Assembly: GCF_014199415.1 (NCBI RefSeq)
Contig: NZ_JACIJN010000001.1
Span: 62,001 to 126,000 of the forward strand
DNA from: Sphingomonas endophytica
Lineage (GTDB): Bacteria; Pseudomonadota; Alphaproteobacteria; Sphingomonadales; Sphingomonadaceae
Reading direction: 5' to 3'
Length of the DNA: 64,000 nt
Part shown: positions 15,565 through 24,900 of the stretch, piece by piece
Layout of the letters: the number at the start of each line of letters is the position of its first letter
Numbering within the stretch: the first letter of the stretch is position 1
Made by a program: the position numbers and the translations under genes
The notes under the pieces: generated by a model
Told to the model about the DNA's origin: nothing
Seen by the model: the letters and a program-made list of their open reading frames with translations, nothing else
Databases searched by the model: none

Positions 15565-18462
15565 TTACTGGCCGGAGAGTCCGATCCGCGCACCGATATA
15601 GAAGAAGCGGCCGAGCGGCGAGATCGGGACGTTGGTGCCGTAGGCGGCCGGATCCGGCTTCTGATCGGTGAGGTTGGTTACGCCACCGTAGAAGCCGAAG
15701 CCGTCCGGGACCTGATAGGCAATCTGCAGGTCATGCTGCCACAGCGGCGCATTGCGGAGATATTCGGCGGCGGCGATATCCGGATTGGCGGCGGTTTCGT
15801 TGCGGGTGAAAGCGCGCGTCGCGTTGAACCAGCGCAGATTGTAGTTCACCGATACCCGGTCGAGCGTCCAGGTCGGGGCGAAGTTCGCGTTCCACTGCGG
15901 CGCGCCGAACGCGTCGAGATTGTTGGTCGGCGGCGCGCCAGGGATCGCGATGAACGTGAGCCGGTTCAGGTAACCGCCGATCAGGCGCAGGTCGAAAGTG
16001 CCAAGGCGCGCGGTCGGCAGGTTGTAGTTGATGTTGAGATCGAGACCGGCGGTGCGGAAGCTCGCGACATTCTGCGGCCCGACGGTGAAATTGTTGATCC
16101 TGCCGGTGCCGGTCGCGCGCGTGAAGGAGTTGCAGAACGCATTGTCGAGTGTCGGCTGGTCGACGCAGAGGTTGATGAGATCGCCGGCCTGCACGGTGGT
16201 GATCGCGTCCCTCAACGCGATGTCATACCAGTCGGCCGATGCCGTCAGCCCCGGCAGGAAGCGCGGGCGAAGGACGACGCCGGCGGTCCAGGTCCGCGCA
16301 CGCTCCGGGCGGAGGTTGAGATTGCCCTGCGACACGCCGTTGAGGACGAAGCCGGTATCGCCCTCGCCGAGCAAGGTCGTCCGACCGGCGGCGGCAAGCT
16401 GCGCGCGGCAGTTCGCCTCGCGATATTGCGTGCCGTTGCCGACCGAGCGCGTCGTGCAGGGGTCGTCGAGAAAACCCTGCGAGGTGCTGCGCGGCTGGAA
16501 CAACTCGCCGATATTGGGCGCGCGCACCGCCTGACCATAGGAGCCGCGAAACGATATGTCGCGGATCGGCGCATAGATGCCGGTGAATTGCCACGTCTCG
16601 GTGCTGCCGACCGTCGAATAGCGCGAGTAGCGTCCTGCTGCGCCGACCGACAGCAATTCCGCGAAGGGACGATCGCGCACGATCGGGACGTTGAGCTCGC
16701 CGAACGCTTCCCAGACGTCGAAACTGCCGCGGCTCGGTACGACCACGGCGGGCTCGTCGCTCCCGAAATAGGCGCCGGCGACGAGATTGGCGTTGGGATC
16801 GAACCGGCTGCTCTCGCGCCGATACTCGCCGCCGAACGAGAATTGCACCGGCCCGCCGGGCAGGCGGAAGAACTGACCGAAGTCGCCGCTGATCGAGGCG
16901 CTCGCCACATGCTGGTCGATCCGGGCGAAGCTTCGGTCGTTCCGCTGGAAATAGGCGAGTTGTGCCGATGTCGCCGGACCGGCGCCGAACGGGTTGATCG
17001 GCTGGCAGCCGTTGCCCGGATCGGTCAGCGTCGATCGGCAGACCACGGTGCCGTCCGGTCCGGCCACCGCATCAAGCGCTTCGAGATAGGGTGCGGCCAA
17101 CCGGCTGCCGAGCCGGGTAATGCGCAGGTCGGTGCGACCATATTGGTAATAGGCGTCGTACGTCGCATGATCCGACAACCGCCCGGAAGCTGCAACAACG
17201 CCGCGATAGGTCTCGCGAAGATCGTTTTCGCCGAGGCGTCCGAAGTCGTTGTTGTCGCGGTTGAAGAACAGTCCTTCCGCCCCCGCGGCACCGGCGGCCG
17301 CGCGGATGCTCTGCGGAATGAACGGATTGTCCAGGGCGATCGGAAGGTAATAGGTCTCCGGATATTGCCCGAAGGTCGTCGCATTGGAGCGCGCATATTT
17401 GGCGTCGAACGACAGCTTCAGGGCGTCGGACACCTCGAAGGATGACAGCAGATTGACCAGGTGCCGGTCGATTCCGGGTGCCAGATCGCCCTGATAGAAA
17501 CCCGGAACGTCGGTGCTGACGCCGCCCTGCCAGTAATAAGCGATCGGCGTGCCCGGATCATAGCGCCGGCCGAGCCCATCGAAACTGGGATTGGCCTCAC
17601 CGCCGACGAAGATCGCGCCGAGCGGCGAGATGTAGGTATAGTGCAGATCGCCGGCCAGGATCTGATCCGGCACCCTGGGATCGTCGGGCTGATCGGCGGG
17701 ATTGGGGACGAGATATCTGCGATTGCCCTGCCGCAGGTATTTGCGCGCCTCATAGGGGATCCGTTCTTCGGCGCTATATTCATACGCCAGCGTCACGTTG
17801 CCGCGGCCATCGGCGAAGTTGCGCCCGGCGAGCAGCGAGGCGAAGCGCGTGGCGCCATCGCCATATTGCGACACACCCATCTGCGCCCGGGCGGCGACGC
17901 CGTCGAAATCGCGGCGGAGGACGAAATTGACGACACCGGTGACGCCATCGGCCCCATAGATGGCCGACACTGCCCCCGTCAGCACGTCGACGCGCCGGAT
18001 GAGGTCGGTCGGAATGGCGTTGATGTCGACCGCGGCATTGCTCGCCTCGGCGGCGACATGGCGGCGACCGTCGACCAGCGTCAGCGTCCGGTTGACGCCG
18101 AGATTGCGGAGGTTGAGCTGATTGAGCCCGGTCTGCCCGAATTGCGCGCTCGATACCGCATCGCCGCCGCCCGCACGCGTGCTGTCACGCGAGCTGACCA
18201 GCGCCGGGACCCGGACGAGGAAGTTGGTGAGATTGGTGTTGCCGGACTCACGGATGTCCGCCGCATCGCTCGATATGATCGGGTTGGGCGCTTCGTAATC
18301 GGGACGCTGGATGCGCGAGCCGGTCACGACGATGTCAGCGGTGTCACCGGACGTCGCCGAAGCGTCCGTTGCCGGCGGGATCGCCTGGCCCGTCTGCGCC
18401 AGCGCCGGTTGCGCGAGCATCGTTGTGCACGTCAACAGCGCACCGATCGGCAATTTCGTCAT
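15565..18462 (-). CDS. TonB-dependent outer-membrane receptor (glycan locus)
   Basis: 965 residues with a signal peptide (about 1-22, LAQPALAQTG), a TonB-box-like ADIVVTGSRIQRPDY, a plug containing RRVDVLTGAVSAIYGADGVTGVVNF, and a long beta-barrel. The chain ends GARIGLSGQ, lacking the usual terminal Phe. It is predicted to import a large substrate, and its setting beside a sugar ABC importer, GH27 and GH78 enzymes suggests an oligosaccharide. It is transcribed away from the binding-protein gene across a 192-bp region with an AT-rich palindromic block, and it leads into the TIM-barrel isomerase gene. Confidence 0.94.
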   Translation of the reverse strand: MTKLPIGALLTCTTMLAQPALAQTGQAIPPATDASATSGDTADIVVTGSRIQRPDYEAPNPIISSDAADIRESGNTNLTNFLVRVPALVSSRDSTRAGGGDAVSSAQFGQTGLNQLNLRNLGVNRTLTLVDGRRHVAAEASNAAVDINAIPTDLIRRVDVLTGAVSAIYGADGVTGVVNFVLRRDFDGVAARAQMGVSQYGDGATRFASLLAGRNFADGRGNVTLAYEYSAEERIPYEARKYLRQGNRRYLVPNPADQPDDPRVPDQILAGDLHYTYISPLGAIFVGGEANPSFDGLGRRYDPGTPIAYYWQGGVSTDVPGFYQGDLAPGIDRHLVNLLSSFEVSDALKLSFDAKYARSNATTFGQYPETYYLPIALDNPFIPQSIRAAAGAAGAEGLFFNRDNNDFGRLGENDLRETYRGVVAASGRLSDHATYDAYYQYGRTDLRITRLGSRLAAPYLEALDAVAGPDGTVVCRSTLTDPGNGCQPINPFGAGPATSAQLAYFQRNDRSFARIDQHVASASISGDFGQFFRLPGGPVQFSFGGEYRRESSRFDPNANLVAGAYFGSDEPAVVVPSRGSFDVWEAFGELNVPIVRDRPFAELLSVGAAGRYSRYSTVGSTETWQFTGIYAPIRDISFRGSYGQAVRAPNIGELFQPRSTSQGFLDDPCTTRSVGNGTQYREANCRAQLAAAGRTTLLGEGDTGFVLNGVSQGNLNLRPERARTWTAGVVLRPRFLPGLTASADWYDIALRDAITTVQAGDLINLCVDQPTLDNAFCNSFTRATGTGRINNFTVGPQNVASFRTAGLDLNINYNLPTARLGTFDLRLIGGYLNRLTFIAIPGAPPTNNLDAFGAPQWNANFAPTWTLDRVSVNYNLRWFNATRAFTRNETAANPDIAAAEYLRNAPLWQHDLQIAYQVPDGFGFYGGVTNLTDQKPDPAAYGTNVPISPLGRFFYIGARIGLSGQ

Positions 18463-18574
18463 ACCAGCCCCCTCCGTTCACGAGCGACCAGTTCGACCGA
18501 CTGCGCCTGTCCCGTGATCCCGCATCTGTCACAATCTTGCATACGAACGAAACCGGCTGCGGCTCCACGCCGAA

Positions 18575-18593
18575 ATAATATAAATTATCGATA
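18575..18593. promoter_or_regulatory. AT-rich palindromic block in divergent promoter region
   Basis: ATAAT (18575-18579) and ATTAT (18584-18588) form an inverted repeat spaced by four bases, immediately followed by the overlapping palindrome TATCGATA (18586-18593). The block stands out in otherwise high-GC DNA and lies between the divergent TonB receptor (start 18462) and the ABC binding-protein gene (start 18655). It is a plausible shared promoter or operator. The binding protein is not identified. Confidence 0.45.
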
Positions 18594-18654
18594 TAGATAG
18601 ACCAGCAAGCTTTTCGCTGTTCGCCGCCGGCCATCGCTGTCACAAGCTTGACGC

Positions 18655-19929
18655 ATGAACGATCGCGCAGGGGAGGGATGGACGAGACGTCGCGCTCTGC
18701 AAGCGCTGTCGTGCGCCAGCACGGCGACGCTGCTCCCCGGCTGCACGTCGCGCCGCGATCCGGAGGCGCTGACCTTCTGGGCGACGGGTTATGAAGGCGA
18801 TTATGCCCCGCATCTGATGACCGCCTTTTCGGCGCGTACCGGCATACCGGTGGAGACGCAGTCGCTGCCGGGCACTGCCGCACATGAAAAATACCTCACC
18901 GCTCGCGCCGGCGCGTCGCTGCCCGACGTAATGATGCTGCCGTCCGGATGGGCCGGCGAATTCGCGATGATCGGCGCGATCGCTCCGCTCCCCGATCCCG
19001 CGCTTGCGCAGGACACCTTTCCCGGCGTGATGCGCCCGCTGACCTACGAGGGGCGCGCCTTCGCCATGCCGTGGTCGGTCGGCAGCCAGGTCCAGTTCTA
19101 CCGTCGCGATCTGCTGGGTGAGGTCGGGTACGATACGGCCCCGACGAGCTGGGAGGGCTGGCGCGATCTGGGCGCCAAGCTGAAGCGCCGGCATCCCGAT
19201 CGCTACACGATGCTGATGTTCCTGAACTGGTGGGACACGCTGATAACCTTCGCGGGACAGGCCGGCGCCTATCCGCTCCGCGACAACGACACGCGCGGCC
19301 ATTTCCGGACGCCTGCCTATCGCCATGCGCTGGCATTCTATGTGTCGCTGTTCGCGGACGGCTATGCCCCGCGCGTCTCGTCGAACGAGCTGCAGGACCC
19401 GCTGGCCGCTTTCGCGCAAGGCTGGTTCGCGATTTATCCCAACGGCCCGACGCTGCTGACCGACCTGCACCGCCGCACAAGCGAAATCGCGGCCGGCGCG
19501 TGGGGGGTAGCGCGAATGCCCGGCCCCGGAGGACCGGGGGCAGTGTCCGCGATCAACAACAGCATCGCGGTCTCGACGACGACCAGACGACCGGCCGAGG
19601 CATGGGCGCTGGCGCGGCATCTGACCTCCGTGAGCAGCGAGCTGCGCTTTCAGCAGATGATCGGCGTGCTGCCAGCGCGGCGCAGCGCGTGGCGAAGCGC
19701 GCAGCTTGCCGGCCCCGTCCTCCGTCCGTTCGCCGAGCAGGTGGAACAACCCGCAATGCAACCGACGATCGTCGAATGGGAGCGGATCCGGCTCGAGGTG
19801 CAGATCATCGCCGAGCGGGTGGTGCGCGGCGGGCTGACGATCGACGAAGGGCTGGCGGCGATGGACGCGCGGGTCGATGCGCTACTCGCGCAGCGGCGTC
19901 GGCTGGTCGCGGCGGGAAAGATCGCGTGA
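18655..19929 (+). CDS. sugar ABC transporter substrate-binding protein (family 1)
   Basis: 424 residues. The N-terminus has TRRRALQALS, a twin-arginine-like signal, followed by LLPGC, a possible but non-canonical lipobox, so a lipid-anchored periplasmic protein is likely. The mature part fits family 1 sugar-binding proteins: LTFWATGYEGDYAPHLMTAF, LPDVMMLPSGWAGEF, then AMPWSVGSQVQFYRRDLLGE around residue 150. Such proteins bind mono- or oligosaccharides and deliver them to MalF/MalG-type permeases, which follow directly (its stop overlaps the next start by GTGA). The start codon lacks a strong ribosome-binding site. Confidence 0.92.
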   Translation: MNDRAGEGWTRRRALQALSCASTATLLPGCTSRRDPEALTFWATGYEGDYAPHLMTAFSARTGIPVETQSLPGTAAHEKYLTARAGASLPDVMMLPSGWAGEFAMIGAIAPLPDPALAQDTFPGVMRPLTYEGRAFAMPWSVGSQVQFYRRDLLGEVGYDTAPTSWEGWRDLGAKLKRRHPDRYTMLMFLNWWDTLITFAGQAGAYPLRDNDTRGHFRTPAYRHALAFYVSLFADGYAPRVSSNELQDPLAAFAQGWFAIYPNGPTLLTDLHRRTSEIAAGAWGVARMPGPGGPGAVSAINNSIAVSTTTRRPAEAWALARHLTSVSSELRFQQMIGVLPARRSAWRSAQLAGPVLRPFAEQVEQPAMQPTIVEWERIRLEVQIIAERVVRGGLTIDEGLAAMDARVDALLAQRRRLVAAGKIA

Positions 19930-20807
19930 CCCGGCAGGAACGATCCGCCTGGTTGTTCGCCGCCCCCGTGCTGGCGGTGATCGCGCTGGTGTTTGTATTG
20001 CCGACGCTCCTCGCGCTCGGGCTGAGCGTCACCGATTACAGCATCTATGCGCTGGCGGACTGGTCCAATCTGCGCTTCGTCGGCTTCGGCAACTTCACCG
20101 ACCTGCTCGCCACGCCGCTCTTCTGGCGTGCGCTCGGCAATACCGCGGTCTTCGCTGCGCTGGGGGTACCCATGGCGATCGGGACGTCGCTGTTCACCGC
20201 GTTGCTGCTCAACGATGCGACCGTGCGCTGGAAGCCACTGTGGCGAGTGGCGCTGTTCGCCCCCTATGTCACCGGTATCGTGGCGACCGCGGTGGTGTGG
20301 CGTTTCCTGCTCAACACGCGCTTCGGTCTGCTGAACTGGCTGCTGGCGCAGATTGAAGTGGCGCCGGTCGACTGGCTCGGCGATCCGCGCTGGTCGATCC
20401 CGGCGATCCTGCTGTTCGTCACATGGAAGGTCTTCGGCTATAACATGATCGTCTTCACCGCGGCGCTGGCGACGGTGCCGCAGGATCTGATGGAGGCGGC
20501 ACGGCTCGACGGGGCGGGGGCGTGGACCCGGTTCCGCCACGTCACCTTGCCCGCCATCGGCCCGACCCTGTTGCTCGCCACGGTCCTGAGCGTCGCGGGC
20601 TTCCTGCAACTTTTCGCCGAGCCCTATGTCATGACGCTGGGCGGGCCGTCGCAATCGACGGTCACGATCCTGTATTTCATGTTCGACGAGGGGTTCAAAT
20701 GGTGGAACCTCGGACAGGCATCGACGGTGGCGTTCGTCCTGTTGCTGCTGATCCTGTCGTTGACGCTGATCCAGACGCGGATAGGGCGCCGCTACGAATG
20801 GCTGTGA
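19926..20807 (+). CDS. sugar ABC transporter permease (MalF/UgpA type)
   Basis: 293 residues from GTG 19926, overlapping the end of the binding-protein gene by four bases (GTGA), which points to translational coupling. It has six predicted membrane helices; the first is AWLFAAPVLAVIALVFVLPT. The EAA loop that contacts the ATPase is seen as DLMEAARLDGAGAWTRFRHV followed by TLPAIGPTLL near residue 190. It forms one half of the inner-membrane channel of a carbohydrate importer of the CUT1 type. The partner permease follows with a 10-bp overlap. Confidence 0.93.
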   Translation: MTRQERSAWLFAAPVLAVIALVFVLPTLLALGLSVTDYSIYALADWSNLRFVGFGNFTDLLATPLFWRALGNTAVFAALGVPMAIGTSLFTALLLNDATVRWKPLWRVALFAPYVTGIVATAVVWRFLLNTRFGLLNWLLAQIEVAPVDWLGDPRWSIPAILLFVTWKVFGYNMIVFTAALATVPQDLMEAARLDGAGAWTRFRHVTLPAIGPTLLLATVLSVAGFLQLFAEPYVMTLGGPSQSTVTILYFMFDEGFKWWNLGQASTVAFVLLLLILSLTLIQTRIGRRYEWL

Positions 20808-21655
20808 CGCCGCTTCGCCTGCGCGCGATCGTCCTCAACGCGCTCATCGCGGCCGTGACCTTCGTCACGCTGGTGCCGTTCGTGTGGATGGTCACGGTGT
20901 CCTTCATGCCGCGCTACGAATCGAGCCGCTACCCGCCGCCGTTCTGGCCGAGCCGGTGGACGCTGGAGAATTATCACGAACTGCTCACGCGCCGGCAATT
21001 TGACGGCGCGTGGTTCGATTACCGGATCCTGCCGGCCATGGGGAACAGCCTGCTGGTCGCGGCGATCTCCACGCTGCTCGGGCTCGTGCTGACCGTCCCG
21101 GCCGGCTATGCCTTCGCCAAGCTGCGCTTTCGCGGACGCGAGCGGTTGCTCAAGCTGCTGATCGCCAGCCTCGTGGTGCCGGGGCAGGTGGCCATGCTGC
21201 CGTTGTTTCTCATCTTTCGTGAACTCGGACTGGTCGACAGCTATGCCGGGGTGATCCTGCCCAGTCTCGCCGGGATTTTCGCGGTGCTGTTCGTCCGACA
21301 GGCTACGTTGGGAATTCCCGACGAGATGATCGACGCCGCGCGGCTCGACGGCGCGGGAGAGGTTCGGATCTTCGTCTCGATCGTGCTTCCGCTGCTAATG
21401 CCGATCACGGTGACGCTCGCCCTGTTCATGTTCCTCGGGAGCTGGAACGACTTTCTCTGGCCGCTGATCGTCTTGTCCGACCAGCATCATTATACGTTAC
21501 CGGTCGCCGTCGCCGCGATCTCGCGCGAACATGCTGCGGACGGCGAATTGATGATGGCCGCCGCGGTGGTCACGACGCTGCCGGTGCTGATGCTGTTCCT
21601 TGCACTTCAGCGTTATTATATCGGCGGCTTGCTGGGTGGCAGCATCAAGGGCTGA
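20798..21655 (+). CDS. sugar ABC transporter permease (MalG/UgpE type)
   Basis: 285 residues from ATG 20798, which lies inside the last codons of the preceding permease gene (10-bp overlap). Six membrane helices are predicted, with the first at LNALIAAVTFVTLVPFVWMV, and the EAA motif appears as EMIDAARLDGAGEVRIFVSI near residue 180. It is the second channel subunit of the CUT1-type sugar importer. Its 3' end overlaps the 3' end of the convergent ATPase gene by 11 bp, so the transporter is split into two opposing transcription units. Confidence 0.93.
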   Translation: MAVTPLRLRAIVLNALIAAVTFVTLVPFVWMVTVSFMPRYESSRYPPPFWPSRWTLENYHELLTRRQFDGAWFDYRILPAMGNSLLVAAISTLLGLVLTVPAGYAFAKLRFRGRERLLKLLIASLVVPGQVAMLPLFLIFRELGLVDSYAGVILPSLAGIFAVLFVRQATLGIPDEMIDAARLDGAGEVRIFVSIVLPLLMPITVTLALFMFLGSWNDFLWPLIVLSDQHHYTLPVAVAAISREHAADGELMMAAAVVTTLPVLMLFLALQRYYIGGLLGGSIKG

Positions 21656-22727
21656 GCTGTGGAAGAACGCGGCCGTCTTCGCCGAAGACGTGGAGCCGCT
21701 CCGCGATCCCGCGGAAGGCTAGCGTCTGGCCGAGCGCGATGTGGCGGTCGGCGGGCAGTTGTGCGACGATTGTCGAGCCCATGCCCGGCGATCCGAGATG
21801 CGCGAACGACAAGGGACCGAGCCGCTCGAACAGCTCGACCGCGCCGGTGAACGGCCCGGCCGCGTCGGCGACGAGATGCTCGGGCCGGACGCCCAACGTC
21901 ACTGGCTGGCCGGTCTCGCCCGCAACCGGCACCGGCACGAACGCGCCGCTCGGCAGGCGGACGCCGACGGCGTCGGTACCACCTGCCTCGATCGTGGCGG
22001 GGAGCAGGTTCATTCGCGGCGATCCGATCGCGCGCGCCACCGCCAGCGTCGCGGGCGCGTCGTACAAGGCGAGCGGCGCACCGACCTGCTCGATCCGGCC
22101 GGCGTTCATCACGACGATGCGGTTCGCCAGCGTCATCGCCTCCACCTGATCGTGCGTCACGTAGATCATCGTCGCCGCGAGCTGGCCGTGCAGGCGCGCG
22201 AATTCGTGGCGCATCCGCACGCGTAGATCGAGGTCGAGGTTCGACAAGGGTTCGTCGAGAAGCAGCACCTTCGGCTCGCGGACGATCGCGCGCGCGATCG
22301 AGACGCGTTGCCGTTGCCCTCCGGACAGTGCGCGGGGTCGCCGCGACAGCAAGGCGGTGAGGCCGAGCGTCTCGGCCACCGCGCCGACCCGCTCGGCGAT
22401 CTCGGCGCGCGACATTCCGGCGACGCGGAGCGGAAAGGCAATGTTTTCGGCGACGGTCAGATGCGGATACAGCGCGTAGGACTGGAACACCATCGCCAGC
22501 CCCCGATCGGCCGGCGCGGCATCGGTGACGTCGCGCCCGTCGATCAGGATGCGGCCGCTGCTCGGCGCCTCGAGTCCGGCGATCAGCCGAAGCAACGTCG
22601 ATTTCCCGCACCCCGATGGTCCGACGATCGCGACGAACTCGCCATCCTCGATCGAAAGATCGCTCGGGGCCAGTGCGGTCACCGGCCCGAAGCGTTTGCT
22701 TACATCGCTGACGACAACATCTGCCAC
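21645..22727 (-). CDS. sugar ABC transporter ATP-binding protein (MalK/UgpC type)
   Basis: 360 residues from GTG 22727, chosen because GAGGGG lies upstream and the conserved start VADVVVSDVSKRFG follows; the open frame runs 19 codons further. Walker A is GPSGCGKSTLL near residue 36, the signature is LSGGQRQRVSIARA, Walker B is VLLLDEPLSNLD, and the switch histidine is in THDQVEAMTLA. A C-terminal TOBE/regulatory domain covers about residues 240-360. It should energise the two permeases encoded on the opposite strand. It lies 129 bp downstream of the GH27 alpha-galactosidase gene on the same strand and is probably co-expressed with it. Confidence 0.93.
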   Translation of the reverse strand: MADVVVSDVSKRFGPVTALAPSDLSIEDGEFVAIVGPSGCGKSTLLRLIAGLEAPSSGRILIDGRDVTDAAPADRGLAMVFQSYALYPHLTVAENIAFPLRVAGMSRAEIAERVGAVAETLGLTALLSRRPRALSGGQRQRVSIARAIVREPKVLLLDEPLSNLDLDLRVRMRHEFARLHGQLAATMIYVTHDQVEAMTLANRIVVMNAGRIEQVGAPLALYDAPATLAVARAIGSPRMNLLPATIEAGGTDAVGVRLPSGAFVPVPVAGETGQPVTLGVRPEHLVADAAGPFTGAVELFERLGPLSFAHLGSPGMGSTIVAQLPADRHIALGQTLAFRGIAERLHVFGEDGRVLPQLSP

Positions 22728-22856
22728 CTGACACCCCTCGAACGCCGGGAACACCGCTGCGCCGCCAACGCACGGCGACGACACCGATCCATAACGAACA
22801 AAGGGCGCGTGTCGACGCGTCGAAGCGCGCCATCGCCCGGCGACGGGTGGAGATAT

Positions 22857-24656
22857 TTACGACCGGGACGTTGCGCGCCTCACGAATCGAACGTCGTGCC
22901 AGGCGAATTGCGTGCTGCCGTTCGCCGCGGGTGGCGCGATCAATTCGAGCTGCTGCGCGCCGCGGACATGAAGCACGACCGGATGCGGCTGCTGCGACGC
23001 GACCCCCTCCACCAGCGTTCGCCCATCGACGCGGATCGCGAAGGGGCCGGTCGCCTTCCCGAGCGTCCGTGGATCGAGCGACACGCGATCATAGCGGCCG
23101 GCGAGATCGATGCGGAGGCGCGATCCCGCCGTCACGCCGAGGCCGGCATGATCCTGCGCCCCGTTGCGCATCAGCGGCTGGCCGTCGGGACGGAAGCCGA
23201 TCTGCGCGAGAACCCATTGTCGCGCCGGGGTGCGGTCCGGGGCCTTATACCCCTCGTCGGCGACGTCGAAGCGCGCCGGGAGGTCGGCGGCTCGGTCGAC
23301 ATCGTCCTCGGCGGGCCGGCCTTCCACCTTCAGCAGGGCGGTTTCCTGTGGTGCCAGCTCGACGCTGATCCGTCCGTTGCTCACTCTGCGCGACGCACCG
23401 CTCCACAGATCGCGCAGCGTCGTCGGCGCGGTCGAGGACAGGCCAAGGTCGGCGAGGTCGACTGCCAGCGTCAGCGATGCTCTGCCGCGGTTGACGAGCG
23501 CGACCGCCTTGTGCCCGGTCGTGGACAGCGCCTTGGCCAGAACTTCGCCGTCGCCGGCCCGCGATATGACCACGCCCTGGTTCCCGGCCGCGTCCTGGTC
23601 GACCGCGATCACGTCGCGGTTGCCGATGATCGCGGCGATGCCCGGTGTCATCCGCCGCAGGTCGTTGCCGAGGATCAGCGGCGCGGCGAGCACCGCCCAC
23701 AGGCTCATGTGCGCGCGCGCCGCGACGAGATGCTCGCCATCGAACGCGCCGTTTCCGACCTCCAGCATGTCAGGGTCGTTCCAATGTCCCGGCCCGGCGA
23801 ACAGCGCACGCGATGCGGCGCTGTCGAAATTGAACAGCATCGCCTCCCAGGTCGGCGCGATGTCGAAGCTGGTCCGCGACATCTGGCCGTAACGACGCGC
23901 CCAGTCGTTCACATCCGCCTGTCCCCAGGCGCAGATCGACACCAGCGGCGTCCGCCCTTGCGCCGCGCGACGCACCGCGTCGGCGAAGCTGGCATATTGC
24001 CGCGCCAGCTCGGCGGCATTCGAGCGCGCGGGCTGCTCGCGGACGATCAGCGGCGGGAATGCCCGGAACGTGCCATTTTTCACCTCGGGCACGTCGGGGC
24101 CGTAATCGCCGACTCCGCAGGCGTCGACCTTGATGAAGTCGAACCCCCATCGGGCGAACAGCAAAGCTGCGTCCTGCGCATGATGCCCATAAGCGCCGAC
24201 CTCGCGCTGACGGACGTTGCCCACCGGCAGATTGGGGGTGTGCGGTCGCCAGCGTTGCGAACAGGTGTTCCGTCCGATGTCGGTGTAGATGCCCGCCTTC
24301 AACCCCATCGCGTGGAGGCGGTCCACGAACGGACGCAGGCTGGTGGTGCCGTCGGGCAATGCCGCGGACGGATAGATACCGGTGCGGACCTCGATGGTGT
24401 CGTGCTCGCGACGAAGCCACCAACCGTCGTCGATGTTGACGTGATCGTAGCCGAGCCGCGCCAGTCCGTTCGAAACCAGCAGATTAGCCTGCGCCATCAC
24501 CTCGGCCTCGCCGTAGTTCAGGTCGAAGGCGTTATAGGGGTTCCATCCCATCGGCGGGATTGGTGCCGCGACCTGCGCCTGCGCGGCGGTCGCGGTGAGG
24601 ATCATCGCCGCACTGATGGCTCGCAGCACCTGCTTCATCCCGTTGTCAAGCTTCAC
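22857..24656 (-). CDS. GH27 alpha-galactosidase with C-terminal NPCBM-like domain
   Basis: 599 residues with a Sec signal peptide (cleavage near AAQAQVA, residue 28), so periplasmic or secreted. The GH27 barrel spans about 33-400. PPMGWNPYNAF opens it, the nucleophile is Asp178 in FIKVDACG, the likely acid/base is Asp265 in SRTSFDIAPTW, and GHWNDPDMLEVGNG at 290-303 is a family signature. The all-beta domain follows, then about 470-595 resembles an NPCBM sugar-binding module (IGFRPDGQPLMRNGAQDHA). It removes terminal alpha-galactosyl residues with retention of configuration. It leads the unit that includes the sugar ABC ATPase and is divergent from the IclR regulator. Confidence 0.92.
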   Translation of the reverse strand: MKLDNGMKQVLRAISAAMILTATAAQAQVAAPIPPMGWNPYNAFDLNYGEAEVMAQANLLVSNGLARLGYDHVNIDDGWWLRREHDTIEVRTGIYPSAALPDGTTSLRPFVDRLHAMGLKAGIYTDIGRNTCSQRWRPHTPNLPVGNVRQREVGAYGHHAQDAALLFARWGFDFIKVDACGVGDYGPDVPEVKNGTFRAFPPLIVREQPARSNAAELARQYASFADAVRRAAQGRTPLVSICAWGQADVNDWARRYGQMSRTSFDIAPTWEAMLFNFDSAASRALFAGPGHWNDPDMLEVGNGAFDGEHLVAARAHMSLWAVLAAPLILGNDLRRMTPGIAAIIGNRDVIAVDQDAAGNQGVVISRAGDGEVLAKALSTTGHKAVALVNRGRASLTLAVDLADLGLSSTAPTTLRDLWSGASRRVSNGRISVELAPQETALLKVEGRPAEDDVDRAADLPARFDVADEGYKAPDRTPARQWVLAQIGFRPDGQPLMRNGAQDHAGLGVTAGSRLRIDLAGRYDRVSLDPRTLGKATGPFAIRVDGRTLVEGVASQQPHPVVLHVRGAQQLELIAPPAANGSTQFAWHDVRFVRRATSRS

Positions 24657-24689
24657 CCGTGCCTCTCCCCCTTGTCATCCGGCCGAACC

Positions 24690-24716
24690 CTGTTGTCGGC
24701 AAGTGGCCGGCAACAG
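24690..24716. promoter_or_regulatory. 27-bp inverted repeat upstream of GH27 / IclR
   Basis: Two 11-base arms, CTGTTGTCGGC (24690-24700) and GCCGGCAACAG (24706-24716), are complementary except for one T-G pair and are separated by AAGTG. They lie 34 bases upstream of the GH27 start, in the 244-bp region between GH27 and the divergent IclR gene. This is a good candidate operator for IclR or another dimeric regulator. A transcript hairpin is an alternative reading. Confidence 0.45.
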
Positions 24717-24900
24717 CCCGGATACACTCGTCACGGCCCGCTGTCCTGTCGTTCCCGGACGCCGACCCTAGCCACTCCGGACGCGCGCACCATCGTTGGC
24801 TGACCCACAACGGCTACCCCCTTGGCGCTGGCTGCGGATCATAGGATAAGGACAGCTCCGATGGCGCGCGCGCGGCGTTTCCCGGTGAAGAAAGGTTCCG

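Noticed and set aside
14713..17445. 910-codon plus-strand open frame
   Set aside because: It is antisense to the TIM-barrel isomerase and TonB receptor genes, has Arg/Asp-rich low-complexity composition and no recognisable domain; typical shadow frame in high-GC DNA.
22308..24803. 831-codon plus-strand open frame
   Set aside because: Antisense to GH27 and the ABC ATPase, whose catalytic motifs are intact; no domain seen in the shadow frame.
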